A stretch of DNA of 64,000 nt, taken from positions 186,001 to 250,000 of the forward strand of contig NZ_SCVC01000030.1 in NCBI RefSeq assembly GCF_004297405.1, read 5' to 3'. Both the position numbers and the translations under genes were made by a program. Origin of the DNA: Reyranella sp. GTDB lineage: Bacteria; Pseudomonadota; Alphaproteobacteria; Reyranellales; Reyranellaceae. Shown one piece after another: positions 34,231 through 42,654 of the stretch (its first letter is position 1; each line of letters begins with the position of its first letter). The notes below the pieces were generated by a model that did no database searches, was not told where the DNA came from, and saw only the letters and a program-made list of their open reading frames with translations.

Positions 34231-34887
34231 ATGAGCCTGCCCCGCCAGCCCGTCGCCGTCGTCTTCGACATGGACGGCCTGCTGTTCGATACCGAGACGC
34301 TCTACCAGGAAGCCGGCGTGCTGGCGGCGCGCGACATGGCGCTTGAAATGACGCCCGAACTCTTCCGCAGCATGGTCGGCCTTCCCTGGCTCGCGACCGG
34401 TGCGATGCTGACGAAACACTTCGGTCCCTCGTTCGACGTCGACGCCTTCGCCGAGACCTGGCGCGGGCATTTCAGCGTCATTGTCGAGACGCGCCTCGCG
34501 CTGAAGCCGGGGGTGCTGGAACTCCTCGACAAGCTCGACGAGCACAAGCTGCCGCGCGCCATCGCCACTTCCTCCTCGCACAAGACGGCGCAGCATCACC
34601 TCGCGTTCCACAATCTCGCGGGACGCTTTCACCATGTCGTGGCGAGCGGCGACTATGCCGCCGGCAAGCCCGCGCCCGATCCCTATCTCATGGCGGCCGA
34701 ACGGCTGGGCGTCGCGCCCGGTCTTTGCCTGGCACTGGAGGATTCCTACAACGGCGTCCGCTCCGCCTCGGCCGCCGGCATGATGACCATCATGGTGCCC
34801 GACCTGCTCGATCCCACCGACGAGATCAGGAGCCTCTGCACCCTGATCGCCCGTGACCTCCACGCGGTTCGTGACTTGCTGCCGTAG
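34231..34887 (+). CDS. HAD-superfamily phosphatase, beta-PGM-like
   Basis: 218 aa, cytoplasmic. The nucleophile loop FDMDGLLFDTE, the second motif IATSSSH, the Lys motif AAGKPAPDPY and the acidic ALEDSYNGVRSASAAGM cover all four HAD motifs; a helical cap lies between residues 20 and 90. Subgroup resembles beta-phosphoglucomutase / phosphoglycolate phosphatase enzymes that act on small sugar or alcohol phosphates. The start is at the ATG after GAGGAG; the open frame upstream overlaps the multicopper oxidase gene and is not used. Confidence 0.9.
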   Translation: MSLPRQPVAVVFDMDGLLFDTETLYQEAGVLAARDMALEMTPELFRSMVGLPWLATGAMLTKHFGPSFDVDAFAETWRGHFSVIVETRLALKPGVLELLDKLDEHKLPRAIATSSSHKTAQHHLAFHNLAGRFHHVVASGDYAAGKPAPDPYLMAAERLGVAPGLCLALEDSYNGVRSASAAGMMTIMVPDLLDPTDEIRSLCTLIARDLHAVRDLLP

Positions 34888-34907
34888 CGCTGCCGGCGCG
34901 CGTCCTT

Positions 34908-35678
34908 TCACCTCGGCGGTGTCGGCGTCGGCCCACGTCTCGAAGGATGGACGACGGGCACGGGTTCGTTGCCCCGGCCCGTGTCCACCCTTCGAGCGGC
35001 CCTGGACGCCCCCCAACCAAAACGCGGGCTGATGCAGAGCAGCAGGATTACGATCGCGACGCCGAAGCCGGCTTCGCGATGGTGCGCGAACCAGTCGGCA
35101 AGCAGCGGCTCGCGCACGATCATCGAATAAGCGGTCCAGCCCAGCACGGCGGCGCCCAGCAACACGACTGACGGAAAGCGGTCGACCAGCCAGATCACGA
35201 GCTGGCTGCCCCACACCACGATGGGCACGCTGATCGCCAGCCCCACGACGACCAGCACGACGCTGCCATGGGCAACGCCCGCGATCGCCAGCGCATTGTC
35301 GACGCCCATGACGGCATCGGCCACGATGATGGTGCGCAGCGCCCCGGCGAACGTCGTCGCCGACACCTCGACGGCGGGATTCTCCGGCGAGGCCGGCGCA
35401 GGCTTCACCAGCTTGCGCGCGATCCAGACGAGCGCGAGGCCGCCCGCCAGCATGAAGCCCGGCACGCCCAGGATATAGACCACCAGCACCGCCATGGCGG
35501 CACGCACCACGATGGCGCCCAAGGTGCCACACAGGATCGCCTTGCGCTGGTTCTCCTTCGGCAGGCGGCGCGCCACCAGGCCGATGATCAGCGCATTGTC
35601 GCCGGCCAGCACGAGGTCCATCAGCACGATCGCCATGAGCGACGACAGCGACTGCATCGAGAACAGGTCGTGTTCCAT
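34908..35678 (-). CDS. TerC-family integral membrane protein
   Basis: 256 aa with seven to eight membrane helices. TerC features are MDLVLAGDNALIIG near the N-terminus and DAVMGVDNALAIAGVAHGS in the middle, where the acidic residues within helices are conserved and have been linked to metal (Mn) homeostasis and to membrane protein maturation. The ATG overlaps the stop of the upstream two-TM gene (TGATG), so the two are translationally coupled. The last 25 residues run through a palindromic repeat (34939-34996) and are probably dispensable. Confidence 0.88.
   Translation of the reverse strand: MEHDLFSMQSLSSLMAIVLMDLVLAGDNALIIGLVARRLPKENQRKAILCGTLGAIVVRAAMAVLVVYILGVPGFMLAGGLALVWIARKLVKPAPASPENPAVEVSATTFAGALRTIIVADAVMGVDNALAIAGVAHGSVVLVVVGLAISVPIVVWGSQLVIWLVDRFPSVVLLGAAVLGWTAYSMIVREPLLADWFAHHREAGFGVAIVILLLCISPRFGWGASRAARRVDTGRGNEPVPVVHPSRRGPTPTPPR
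34939..34996. repeat. palindromic element inside the 3' end of the TerC gene
   Basis: CTCGAAGGATGGAC and GTCCACCCTTCGAG form imperfect arms, with inner arms GGGCACGGG and CCCGTG, ending within the coding end of TerC. The outer sequence TCTCGAAGGATGG also forms the right arm of the element at 37132. Confidence 0.7.
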
Positions 35679-35923
35679 CAGTCGTGTCCGCTGCGGCTGC
35701 TGTAGAAGACCAGCGCCATCAGCCCGACGCCGAGCGCCAGGGTGGCGACGATGCCGATGGTCATGGCGGTGTAACCGGCGGACGTCATCGAATTCTCGGG
35801 ATGATCGCCGCCCATGCCCCAGCCGACATAGAGGAAGGCCATCGAGAAGACGAGGATCACCATCAGGACGGAAATCACCATCCACATTCCGGCGCGGCTC
35901 GATTTGTAGGGCTGCTCTGCCAT
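35678..35923 (-). CDS. two-TM small protein, paralogue B
   Basis: 81 aa with helices at about 14-34 and 52-72. Close paralogue of the protein at 36046 (shared MLYVGWGMGGDHP or FLYVGWGMGGDHP and the GLMAL-F-S-RSG end) and a more distant one of 28782. Function unknown; it is translationally coupled to TerC by a TGATG overlap, so a role with TerC in the membrane is plausible. The ATG at 35923 follows GAGGAGG. A palindrome lies 63 bp upstream of this start. Confidence 0.8.
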   Translation of the reverse strand: MAEQPYKSSRAGMWMVISVLMVILVFSMAFLYVGWGMGGDHPENSMTSAGYTAMTIGIVATLALGVGLMALVFYSSRSGHD

Positions 35924-35979
35924 GGCGGCCTCCTCTCGACTTCGACAGCCAATCGGTAGCACCCGGAGAGAAGCGCGCT

Positions 35980-35993
35980 TTGCGTACGCGCAA
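35980..35993 (-). promoter_or_regulatory. TTGCG-TACG-CGCAA palindrome, putative Crp/Fnr-type site
   Basis: Perfect 5-bp arms spaced by four bases (extended to 7-bp arms CTTTGCG/CGCAAAG), centred 63 bp before the start of paralogue B. The matching site before paralogue C (36347) is also about 62 bp from its start. A Crp/Fnr regulator gene lies at 36380. Confidence 0.55.
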
Positions 35994-36045
35994 AGTCGCG
36001 TGCGGCGTTATGACGGTGCCTGCATGGTGAACAGGCCGTGTTCCG

Positions 36046-36291
36046 TCAGTCGCGTCCGCTGCGATGACTGTAGAAAAGCAGGGCCATCAGGCCGACGCCC
36101 AGCACCACTGTGGCGATGATCCCCATGGTCATGGCGGTATAGCCCGATGCCGTTACCGCGTTGTCGGGATGGTCGCCGCCCATTCCCCAGCCGACATAGA
36201 GCATGGCCAGCGAGAACACGAGGATCACCAGCAGGGACAAAATCACGGCCCACGTCCCGATGCGGTTCGGCTTAGGCGGTTTGTCTGTCAT
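36046..36291 (-). CDS. two-TM small protein, paralogue C
   Basis: 81 aa, same layout as paralogue B: short basic N-terminus, membrane helices at about 14-34 and 52-72, shared WGMGGDHP and GYTAMTMGIIA. AGAGGAG is followed by the ATG at 36291. The leader region carries the same ATCGGTAGCACCC stretch as the leader of paralogue B, so promoter and gene were duplicated together. Confidence 0.8.
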   Translation of the reverse strand: MTDKPPKPNRIGTWAVILSLLVILVFSLAMLYVGWGMGGDHPDNAVTASGYTAMTMGIIATVVLGVGLMALLFYSHRSGRD

Positions 36292-36346
36292 GGCGACTCC
36301 TCTCGGTTTCGATAGCCGATCGGTAGCACCCCCGGCCAGCCACGCA

Positions 36347-36360
36347 TTGCGCTAGCTCAA
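36347..36360 (-). promoter_or_regulatory. TTGCG-CTAG-CTCAA palindrome, putative Crp/Fnr-type site
   Basis: One mismatch in a 5-bp-arm inverted repeat with a 4-bp centre, in the same relative position before paralogue C as the site at 35980 before paralogue B. It lies 20 bp past the end of the Crp/Fnr gene. Confidence 0.5.
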
Positions 36361-36379
36361 AGTGCGGGTACAGGTGTGG

Positions 36380-37099
36380 TCACGACGACGCAAGATAGGC
36401 CGGCCTGAACTCGCCGAGCCTCTGCAGGCCCGCCCGGTCAAGGACGGTGATCTCGTGGCCGTCGACGGCGATCAGGCCGCCGCCTTTCAGCTCGGCCAGC
36501 ATGCGGTTGACGTGCGGGCCGCTCAGTCCGACCACGTCGCCAATCCCCTCCTGCGACAAGGGCATTGCGAAGGAGGTTTCCGTGGCGAGGCCGACCGCCT
36601 GCAGGCGCGTCAGCATTTCGAGGAGGAAATGTGCCAGCCGCGGCAGGGGCTCTCGCCGGCCGGCGCCGATGATGTGCTCGGCATAGATGGACGCCTCGCG
36701 CGCGGCGAACCAGACCAGCGCCGTCGCGATGTTGGCCCGCTGCAGGCAGAGCGCGGTGAAGGCGTCGAGAGGCACATGGCTGAGGCTCATCCGGTCCACC
36801 GCCGAGACCGAGAAGACGGCGTGCTCGTAGAAGCAGGCGGGAAAGCCGATGATGTCGCCGGGTAGCACCACGTTCACGATCTGCCGCTTGCCGCTGTCGA
36901 GCAGCTTGTAGCGGATGGCGATGCCCTCCTCGACGACATGCAGCGCCTTGTACTCGTAGCCCTCGACGATGATGTCCTTCGCCTTCTTGGCGACGGTGCG
37001 GTGGCCCAGCAGATGCTCGAGCGCCGCCAGGTCCTCACCATCGAGCCGGATCGACCGATCGAGCCGCGCGACGAAGGGATGGAGGCGGATGGGGTTCAT
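36380..37099 (-). CDS. Crp/Fnr-family transcriptional regulator
   Basis: 239 aa. The N-terminal cyclic-nucleotide-type beta roll spans about 25-140 (DIIVEGYEYKALHVVEEG, VLPGDIIGFPACFYE), with a dimer helix after it and a Crp-type helix-turn-helix near 185-215 (LSQEGIGDVVGLSGPHVNRML). There is no Cys cluster of the kind that holds an Fe-S centre in FNR, so oxygen sensing is not supported. The start at 37099 is preferred over 37135. The sites at 35980 and 36347 are candidate targets. Confidence 0.88.
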   Translation of the reverse strand: MNPIRLHPFVARLDRSIRLDGEDLAALEHLLGHRTVAKKAKDIIVEGYEYKALHVVEEGIAIRYKLLDSGKRQIVNVVLPGDIIGFPACFYEHAVFSVSAVDRMSLSHVPLDAFTALCLQRANIATALVWFAAREASIYAEHIIGAGRREPLPRLAHFLLEMLTRLQAVGLATETSFAMPLSQEGIGDVVGLSGPHVNRMLAELKGGGLIAVDGHEITVLDRAGLQRLGEFRPAYLASS

Positions 37100-37131
37100 G
37101 ATGGCGCGGACTATAGCACCGTGCCTGGGGT

Positions 37132-37230
37132 CCATCCTTCGAGACGCACCGCTACGCGGCGCTCCTCAGGATGAGGGCTAAGTGTCCAACCTCATCCTGA
37201 GGAGGCGCGAAGCGCCGTCTCGAAGGATGG
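37132..37230. repeat. composite palindromic intergenic element
   Basis: Outer arms CCATCCTTCGAGACG (37132-37146) and CGTCTCGAAGGATGG (37216-37230) are perfect; inner arms CTCCTCAGGATGAG (37162-37175) and CTCATCCTGAGGAG (37191-37204) are also perfect. It fills the gap between the epimerase and Crp/Fnr genes. Such hairpin elements are common between genes of Alphaproteobacteria. Confidence 0.85.
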
Positions 37231-37233
37231 GCC

Positions 37234-38148
37234 TCAGGAAAGCCCGTCGAGCACTTCCTTAAAATTGGTACGGCAGGTGAACCCAAGGACCTTCGCCGCC
37301 TTCGACGAATCGTAGACGCGGTCGACAGTGTCGAACATCGTCCAACCACGGCTTGCGTAGCGCTTGCGATAGTCGGGGAAGTAGCGCGCGACGACCGACG
37401 GCGCGTCGGCGATCAGGGCGCGGCAGTCCTCGCGGCGGAACGGCGTCAACGCCGAGACGATGAAGGTGTCGAAGCCGATGTCCTTTGCCCTGGCCAGCGC
37501 CACGACGTGCGCTTCGGCGGCATCCTCGACCGAGAGGCGGCGGAACAGGAATTCGTTGGCCTTGGTGTTCTCGCCGGACTGCGCGATGGCGTGCGCCATG
37601 TCGTCTTCCTCGGGGAAGAAGCGCGAGGTACGCAGCACCAGCACCGGCAGCCTGTGCAGGTGGTTGAACAGCCGGCACAGTTCCTCGGCTGCGAGCTTGG
37701 TGACGCCGTAGATATTGCGGGGCTTCAGCGGCGTCATGCTCTCGTCGATCCACACCGCCTCCTTCGCCCCGCCTGCTTTGCCGTCTCGGATCTCCTGCGA
37801 GATCATGAGCGAAGTGGTCGAGGTGAAGACGAAGCGGTCCACCCTGGAACCTGGCGCCACCGCCTCCTCCAGGAGGTTTAACGTGCCCTGCACGTTCACC
37901 GCCACGAACTCCGAATTGTCGTGGGTCTCGATATGCGGCTTGTGGCGCGCCGCGGCATGGACGATCGCCTCGATGCCCTCACCCTGGATGAGGCGATGGA
38001 CCAGCGTGCGATCGACGACGGAGCCCACGACCGACGTCGTCGGCCCCGCTTCGGGATCGAGCCCGATCACTCTGTGTCCGTCCGCCGCAAGCCGGGGCAC
38101 CAGGGTCTGGCCGAGCCAGCCCGAGGAGCCCGTCACAAGGATGTTCAC
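37234..38148 (-). CDS. NAD-dependent epimerase/dehydratase (SDR)
   Basis: 304 aa, extended short-chain dehydrogenase. Nucleotide-binding loop TGSSGWLG at the N-terminus, TSTTS serine/threonine segment, and the catalytic Y-x3-K in NIYGVTKLAAEE. It probably converts a nucleotide sugar or related carbonyl compound; the substrate is unknown. The GTG start overlaps the stop of the ABC1-kinase gene as GTGA, so the two are translationally coupled. Confidence 0.88.
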   Translation of the reverse strand: MNILVTGSSGWLGQTLVPRLAADGHRVIGLDPEAGPTTSVVGSVVDRTLVHRLIQGEGIEAIVHAAARHKPHIETHDNSEFVAVNVQGTLNLLEEAVAPGSRVDRFVFTSTTSLMISQEIRDGKAGGAKEAVWIDESMTPLKPRNIYGVTKLAAEELCRLFNHLHRLPVLVLRTSRFFPEEDDMAHAIAQSGENTKANEFLFRRLSVEDAAEAHVVALARAKDIGFDTFIVSALTPFRREDCRALIADAPSVVARYFPDYRKRYASRGWTMFDTVDRVYDSSKAAKVLGFTCRTNFKEVLDGLS

Positions 38149-39476
38149 GGCAGTCCCGCTTCCTTCAGCGCCACGTCCTGACGCTCGGTCAGCGCTTCTA
38201 CATCGAAGCCCTCGATCATGCCCTCGAAAAGCTGATGCCAGTTGATCGAGGCGCGGAGGTGGATGAACACCGAGCCGAGGCCGATGGCGGCGCGGTCCAT
38301 GAACACGAACTCGCGCGGCGGCCGCACGCCGCCCATCTTGCGCAGCTCGCCGAACACGTTCTGCGCCATCTCGCGGCCGTAGCCCTCGGCCATGCCTTCG
38401 GTGAGGCGGCGCGGCCGGTCGTCCATCAGCGGCCCGTAGAGGAAGGCCGCCCAACGGTTCAGCACCTGGATCATCTCGCGGCTGAGGCCGGTGAAGCCCC
38501 AGTCTTCATAGGCCGCGACGGCGCGCGCCTCGTCGTCAGTCATCAGCGCGCGATAGAGCTCGATCGAGCCGCGCACGAATCGCGGCGGGAAGATGCGCAC
38601 GCAGCCGAAATCCATCAGGTTCACCGACCCGTCGGGCCGCACCGAATAGTTGCCGAGATGCGGATCACCGTGGATGACGCCGTAGCAATAGAACGGCACG
38701 TACCAGGCGCGGAACATGGCGATGGCCAGCGCATCCCGCTCCTCCTGCGAACGGGTCTTCCAGTTGAGCAGCGGCTCGCCGTCGAGCCAGCCCATGGTCA
38801 GCAGCCGGTCGGTCGAATGCGAGGCGACGACATCGGGCACATGGACCCGAGATTCGTCGCGCAGCATGTAGCGGTAGAGCGCGACGTGCCGGGCCTCGCG
38901 GCGATAGTCCAGCTCCTCGCGCAGCCGCGACGTGATCTCGGCATGGATCTCGTCGGTGCGGATCGCCGGATCGAAGCGCTGGCCGACGGCAAAGACCAGC
39001 TTGAGCTGGTTGAGGTCGGCTTCGAGCGCCGAGGCCATGTCGGGATATTGAAGCTTGGCGGCGACCGGCGTGCCGTCCTTCAGGGTGGCGCGATGCACCT
39101 GGCCGAGCGAGGCGGCGAACGACGCTTCCTTGGCGAAGCTGCCGAACTTCGCCTGCCAGTCGGGACCGAGTTCGCTCGCCATGCGCCGGCGCACGAAGGC
39201 CCAGCCCATGGCCGGCGCATTGGCCTGGAGCTGCGACAGCTCGCGGGCATATTCCGGCGGCAGCGCATCGGGGATGGTGGCGAGCAGTTGCGCCGCCTTC
39301 ATCAGCGGCCCCTTGAGGCCGCCCAGTGCGGCCTTCAGTTCGCCCGCATGCTTGTCGCGGTCGAGGCCGAAGCCGAGATAGCGCTGTCCCGCCAGCTTGA
39401 CCGCCAGCCCGCCCACCGACGTGCCGACCTTGGCGTATCGGCCGAGCCGCCCGCCGAGGGAGTCGTTTTCGTTACT
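38145..39476 (-). CDS. ABC1/UbiB atypical kinase-like protein
   Basis: 443 aa. Kinase-like motifs are the K in AAKLQYPDM, HGDPHLGNYSV (catalytic-loop equivalent) and NLMDFG. The usual K-x-G-Q of the ABC1 family appears as KAAQ (in GPLMKAAQLLATIP), a small deviation. ABC1 proteins support isoprenoid lipid (ubiquinone) metabolism or act as atypical kinases/ATPases. No membrane helix is evident. Starts at 39476 (MSNENDS) or 39500 are possible. The epimerase gene overlaps its end. Confidence 0.85.
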   Translation of the reverse strand, partial: SNENDSLGGRLGRYAKVGTSVGGLAVKLAGQRYLGFGLDRDKHAGELKAALGGLKGPLMKAAQLLATIPDALPPEYARELSQLQANAPAMGWAFVRRRMASELGPDWQAKFGSFAKEASFAASLGQVHRATLKDGTPVAAKLQYPDMASALEADLNQLKLVFAVGQRFDPAIRTDEIHAEITSRLREELDYRREARHVALYRYMLRDESRVHVPDVVASHSTDRLLTMGWLDGEPLLNWKTRSQEERDALAIAMFRAWYVPFYCYGVIHGDPHLGNYSVRPDGSVNLMDFGCVRIFPPRFVRGSIELYRALMTDDEARAVAAYEDWGFTGLSREMIQVLNRWAAFLYGPLMDDRPRRLTEGMAEGYGREMAQNVFGELRKMGGVRPPREFVFMDRAAIGLGSVFIHLRASINWHQLFEGMIEGFDVEALTERQDVALKEAGLP

Positions 39477-39545
39477 CATGCTGGGCGCGCGCCAGTCCAC
39501 TGGCGCGATCCATGACCGCGCGACTGGAGTCGCGCGCCCCCGGCG

Positions 39546-41315
39546 TCACAACTTTTCCAGTTCATCGACGAAGCCGGAGATGACGCCCAGGCCCTTGTCC
39601 CAGAAGGCCGGGTCCGAGGCGTCGAGGCCGAAGGGCGCCAGCAGTTCCTTGTGCCGCTTCACGCCGCCTGCCTTCAGCATGTCGAGATACTTCGCCTGAA
39701 AGCCCTCGGGCTTGGCCTGGTAGGCGGCATAGAGCGAGTTCACCAGGCAGTCGCCGAAGGCGTAGGCGTAGACATAGAACGGCGAATGGATGAAGTGGCC
39801 GATGTAGGACCAGTAGTATTTGTACTCCTCGTCGTAGGTGAAGGCGGGGCCCAGGCTCTCCTTCTGCACCGCCATCCAGATCTCGCCGATCGCATCGGGC
39901 GTCAGCTCGCCCTCGCGGCGCGCCATGTGCAGGCGCGATTCGAAATCGTAGAAGGCGATCTGGCGCACCACAGTGTTCAGCATGTCCTCGACCTTGCCGG
40001 CCAGCATCGCCTTGCGCGTGGCCTTGTCGGGCGCGGTCTTGAGCAGCGACTGGAAGGTCAGCATCTCGCCGAACACCGACGCCGTCTCAGCGAGCGTCAG
40101 TGGCGTGTCGGCCATCAGCGGACCCTGCCCCGCCGCCAGCACCTGATGCACGCCATGGCCCAACTCGTGGGCCAAGGTCATCACGTCCCGCACCTTGCCC
40201 TGGTAGTTCAGCAGCAGATAGGGATGCGCCGAGGGCACGGTCGGATGGGCAAAAGCGCCCGGCGACTTGCCCGGCCGCGCCGGTGCGTCGATCCAGCCCG
40301 TGCCGAAGAACTTCTGCCCCACGTCGGCCAGTTCGGGCGAGAAGGCGCGATAGGCGTCGAGCACGATCTTCTCGGCCTCGGGCCACGGGATCGTGCGGTC
40401 GTCATGCTCGGGCAGCGGCGCGTTGCGGTCCCAATAGGGCATGGTCTCGACGCCGAACCACTTGGCCTTGAGCTTGTAGTAGCGGTGCGCGAGCTTCGGG
40501 TGGGCGGCCTTCACCGACTTGGCGAGCGCGTCCACCACCTCGTCCTCGACGACGTTGGCGAGGTTCATCGCCGACTGCGGCCGCGCATACTTGCGCCAGC
40601 GGTCGTCGATCTCCTTGTCCTTGGCGAGCGTGTTCGTCACCAGCGAGAAGATCGCGATATTGTCGCCCTGCACCTTGCCGAACGACTTGGCGGCGTCCTT
40701 GCGGATCTCGGGGTCTTTGTTCGAGAGCTTGTCGAGGATCTGCGGCTCGCTCAGCACCTCGTTGCGAAAGGGATAGCGCAGCCGCGCAATGGTCTCGTCG
40801 AACAGGCGCGACCAGGCGGCGCGGCCGACGACGTACTTTTCGTGCAGCGCCTTTTCGAGTTCGTCGGAGAGCTGGTGCGGGCGATAGACGCGCAGGTCGC
40901 GCAGCCACGGCGCATACTTGGCAAGCTCCGGCGCCTTCATCTTGGCCGCGAGGTCGGCGTCTTCGAGCTTGTTGATCTCCAGCCGGAAGAAGACGAGCTG
41001 CGAGCCGATGTCGGTCAGCTTCTCCGAAATGTTCTGCGAGAAGCGGCCGCGCTCGGGGTCGGCCATGTTCTGGGCATAATAGAGCGAGGCGTAGGAGCCG
41101 ATCCGGCCCATCAGGTCGGACAGGCGCTCGAAGCGCGCAATCGCCCCACCCAGCGCCTTGCCGTCGAGTGCCGCAATCTTGCCTTCATAATCCTTGGCGA
41201 AGGCCACTGCCTCGTCCGCCGCCCGCTTCAGATCGGCGTCGAGATCGGTGCCGGTCGGGCTCGAATAGAGATCGGCGAGGTTCCAGGTCGGCAGATCGCC
41301 CAGCACAGCGTTCAT
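39546..41315 (-). CDS. pepF: oligoendopeptidase F, M3 family
   Basis: 589 aa, the usual length. The zinc site is H383-E-L-G-H387 (LAHELGHGVHQ) and the third ligand lies in the downstream helix (AETASVFGEM). It degrades short peptides in the cytoplasm. AAGGAG six bases before the ATG at 41315 fixes the start; the 45 upstream in-frame codons run through a palindromic element and are not coding. Confidence 0.93.
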   Translation of the reverse strand: MNAVLGDLPTWNLADLYSSPTGTDLDADLKRAADEAVAFAKDYEGKIAALDGKALGGAIARFERLSDLMGRIGSYASLYYAQNMADPERGRFSQNISEKLTDIGSQLVFFRLEINKLEDADLAAKMKAPELAKYAPWLRDLRVYRPHQLSDELEKALHEKYVVGRAAWSRLFDETIARLRYPFRNEVLSEPQILDKLSNKDPEIRKDAAKSFGKVQGDNIAIFSLVTNTLAKDKEIDDRWRKYARPQSAMNLANVVEDEVVDALAKSVKAAHPKLAHRYYKLKAKWFGVETMPYWDRNAPLPEHDDRTIPWPEAEKIVLDAYRAFSPELADVGQKFFGTGWIDAPARPGKSPGAFAHPTVPSAHPYLLLNYQGKVRDVMTLAHELGHGVHQVLAAGQGPLMADTPLTLAETASVFGEMLTFQSLLKTAPDKATRKAMLAGKVEDMLNTVVRQIAFYDFESRLHMARREGELTPDAIGEIWMAVQKESLGPAFTYDEEYKYYWSYIGHFIHSPFYVYAYAFGDCLVNSLYAAYQAKPEGFQAKYLDMLKAGGVKRHKELLAPFGLDASDPAFWDKGLGVISGFVDELEKL

Positions 41316-41380
41316 TTCAGACTCCTTGATCCCCTCCGATATCGGGGTGCAATGCGGCAACGTCAAGGAACTGAGGCGTT

Positions 41381-41493
41381 TGACCCCTCCGTCCGCTGCG
41401 CGGACACCTCCCCATCTGAATGGGGAGGAAAAGAGCATTCGCCTCCCCATTCAGATGGGGAGGTGTCGTCGTCATACGACGACGGAGGGGTCA
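41381..41493. repeat. long palindromic intergenic element
   Basis: TGACCCCTCCGTC (41381-41393) pairs with GACGGAGGGGTCA (41481-41493), and the 24-bp stretch 41405-41428 (CACCTCCCC...GGGGAGG) pairs perfectly with 41442-41465. It spans the gap between the pepF and epimerase genes, its right end touching the epimerase stop codon. Confidence 0.85.
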
Positions 41494-42468
41494 CGCCTGA
41501 AGTCGATTGTAGCTCTTGAACCAGTCGACGAAGAGCGGGATGCCCTCTTCTACGGTCACCTTGGGGGACCAGCCGAGGTCGCGGGTGGTGGCGGTGATGT
41601 CGGCCGCCGTTTCCTGCATGTCACCCGCTTCGCCGGGCTTGAGTTCGATATTTGCCGACTTGCCCAGCGCCGCCTCGAACAGGGAGATGACGTGGCGGAT
41701 GTCCACGCTGCGCGTGGCGCCGAGATTGTAGAGACGATGCCCGGCGTCTGCGGGCGGATGATCCAATGCAGCAATCGTGCCGGTCGCGATCTCGTCGATA
41801 TAGGTGAAGTCGCGCTTGATCTTGCCCATGTGATAGAGCGGGATCGTCTTCCCCTCGTGGATCGCGCGGGCAAAGATGTACGGCGACATGTCGGGCCGGC
41901 CCCACGGCCCGTAGACCGTGAAGTAGCGCAGGCCGGTCGCGCGCATCCCGTATTGATGCACATAGGTCTCGACCATCAGCTCGTCCGCGCGCTTGGTGGC
42001 GGCGTAGAGCGATTCGGGATGGTTCACCGGATCCCCAGCCGAAAACGGCAGCTTGGAATTGCCGCCATAGACCGACGAGGACGAAGCATAGACGAAGTGC
42101 TTCAGCCGCTCGCCCAACCCGCGCGCCAGCTCCAGCATCACGAGCTGGCCCATCACGTTGGTCTGCACGTAGATATAGGGATCGACCTTGGAATGCCGCA
42201 CGCCGGGCTGGGCCGCGAGATGCACGATGCGGTCGACCTCCGGATGCGCGCCGGCCAGCGCCTCCATGGCGTCGCGATCGGCCACGTCGGCGTCGAGGAA
42301 GGTGAAGCCCGCCGTCTCGCGCAGCGGCTTCAGCCGCGCGAACTTGAGGACCGGATCGTAGTACGGGCTGAAATTGTCGACGCCCACCACGGCCTCGCCA
42401 CGCGCCAGCAAACGCTGCGCAACCTGCGAGCCGATGAAACCCGCGACACCTGTGACGAGAACGGACAT
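41491..42468 (-). CDS. NAD-dependent nucleotide-sugar epimerase (UDP-glucuronate 4-epimerase-like)
   Basis: 325 aa. N-terminal TGVAGFIGS, then SSSSVYGG, and the catalytic Y-x3-K in YAATKRADE. The insert VDNFSPYYDPVLK-x-ARL is characteristic of UDP-glucuronate 4-epimerases (CapI type), which feed capsule or lipopolysaccharide synthesis. No glycosyltransferase genes adjoin, so the product's destination is unknown. It is divergent from the indolepyruvate oxidoreductase gene. Confidence 0.9.
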   Translation of the reverse strand: MSVLVTGVAGFIGSQVAQRLLARGEAVVGVDNFSPYYDPVLKFARLKPLRETAGFTFLDADVADRDAMEALAGAHPEVDRIVHLAAQPGVRHSKVDPYIYVQTNVMGQLVMLELARGLGERLKHFVYASSSSVYGGNSKLPFSAGDPVNHPESLYAATKRADELMVETYVHQYGMRATGLRYFTVYGPWGRPDMSPYIFARAIHEGKTIPLYHMGKIKRDFTYIDEIATGTIAALDHPPADAGHRLYNLGATRSVDIRHVISLFEAALGKSANIELKPGEAGDMQETAADITATTRDLGWSPKVTVEEGIPLFVDWFKSYNRLQA

Positions 42469-42654
42469 GCGGGGGGACGCTTACAACATTTCGCCTAAAC
42501 CTAACACCGTGAAACGGCTCGCCGCGAAAGGCGGGAGCGGCCAGCGGAAAACGTCTTTTTGACGGCTGCCTGCGATCCGGCTTGGCGGGACCAAGAAAGT
42601 TTCGTTACCGTTCGCCGACAAGAAGTCTGAGACCAAGAATTCAGGGAGGTTACC

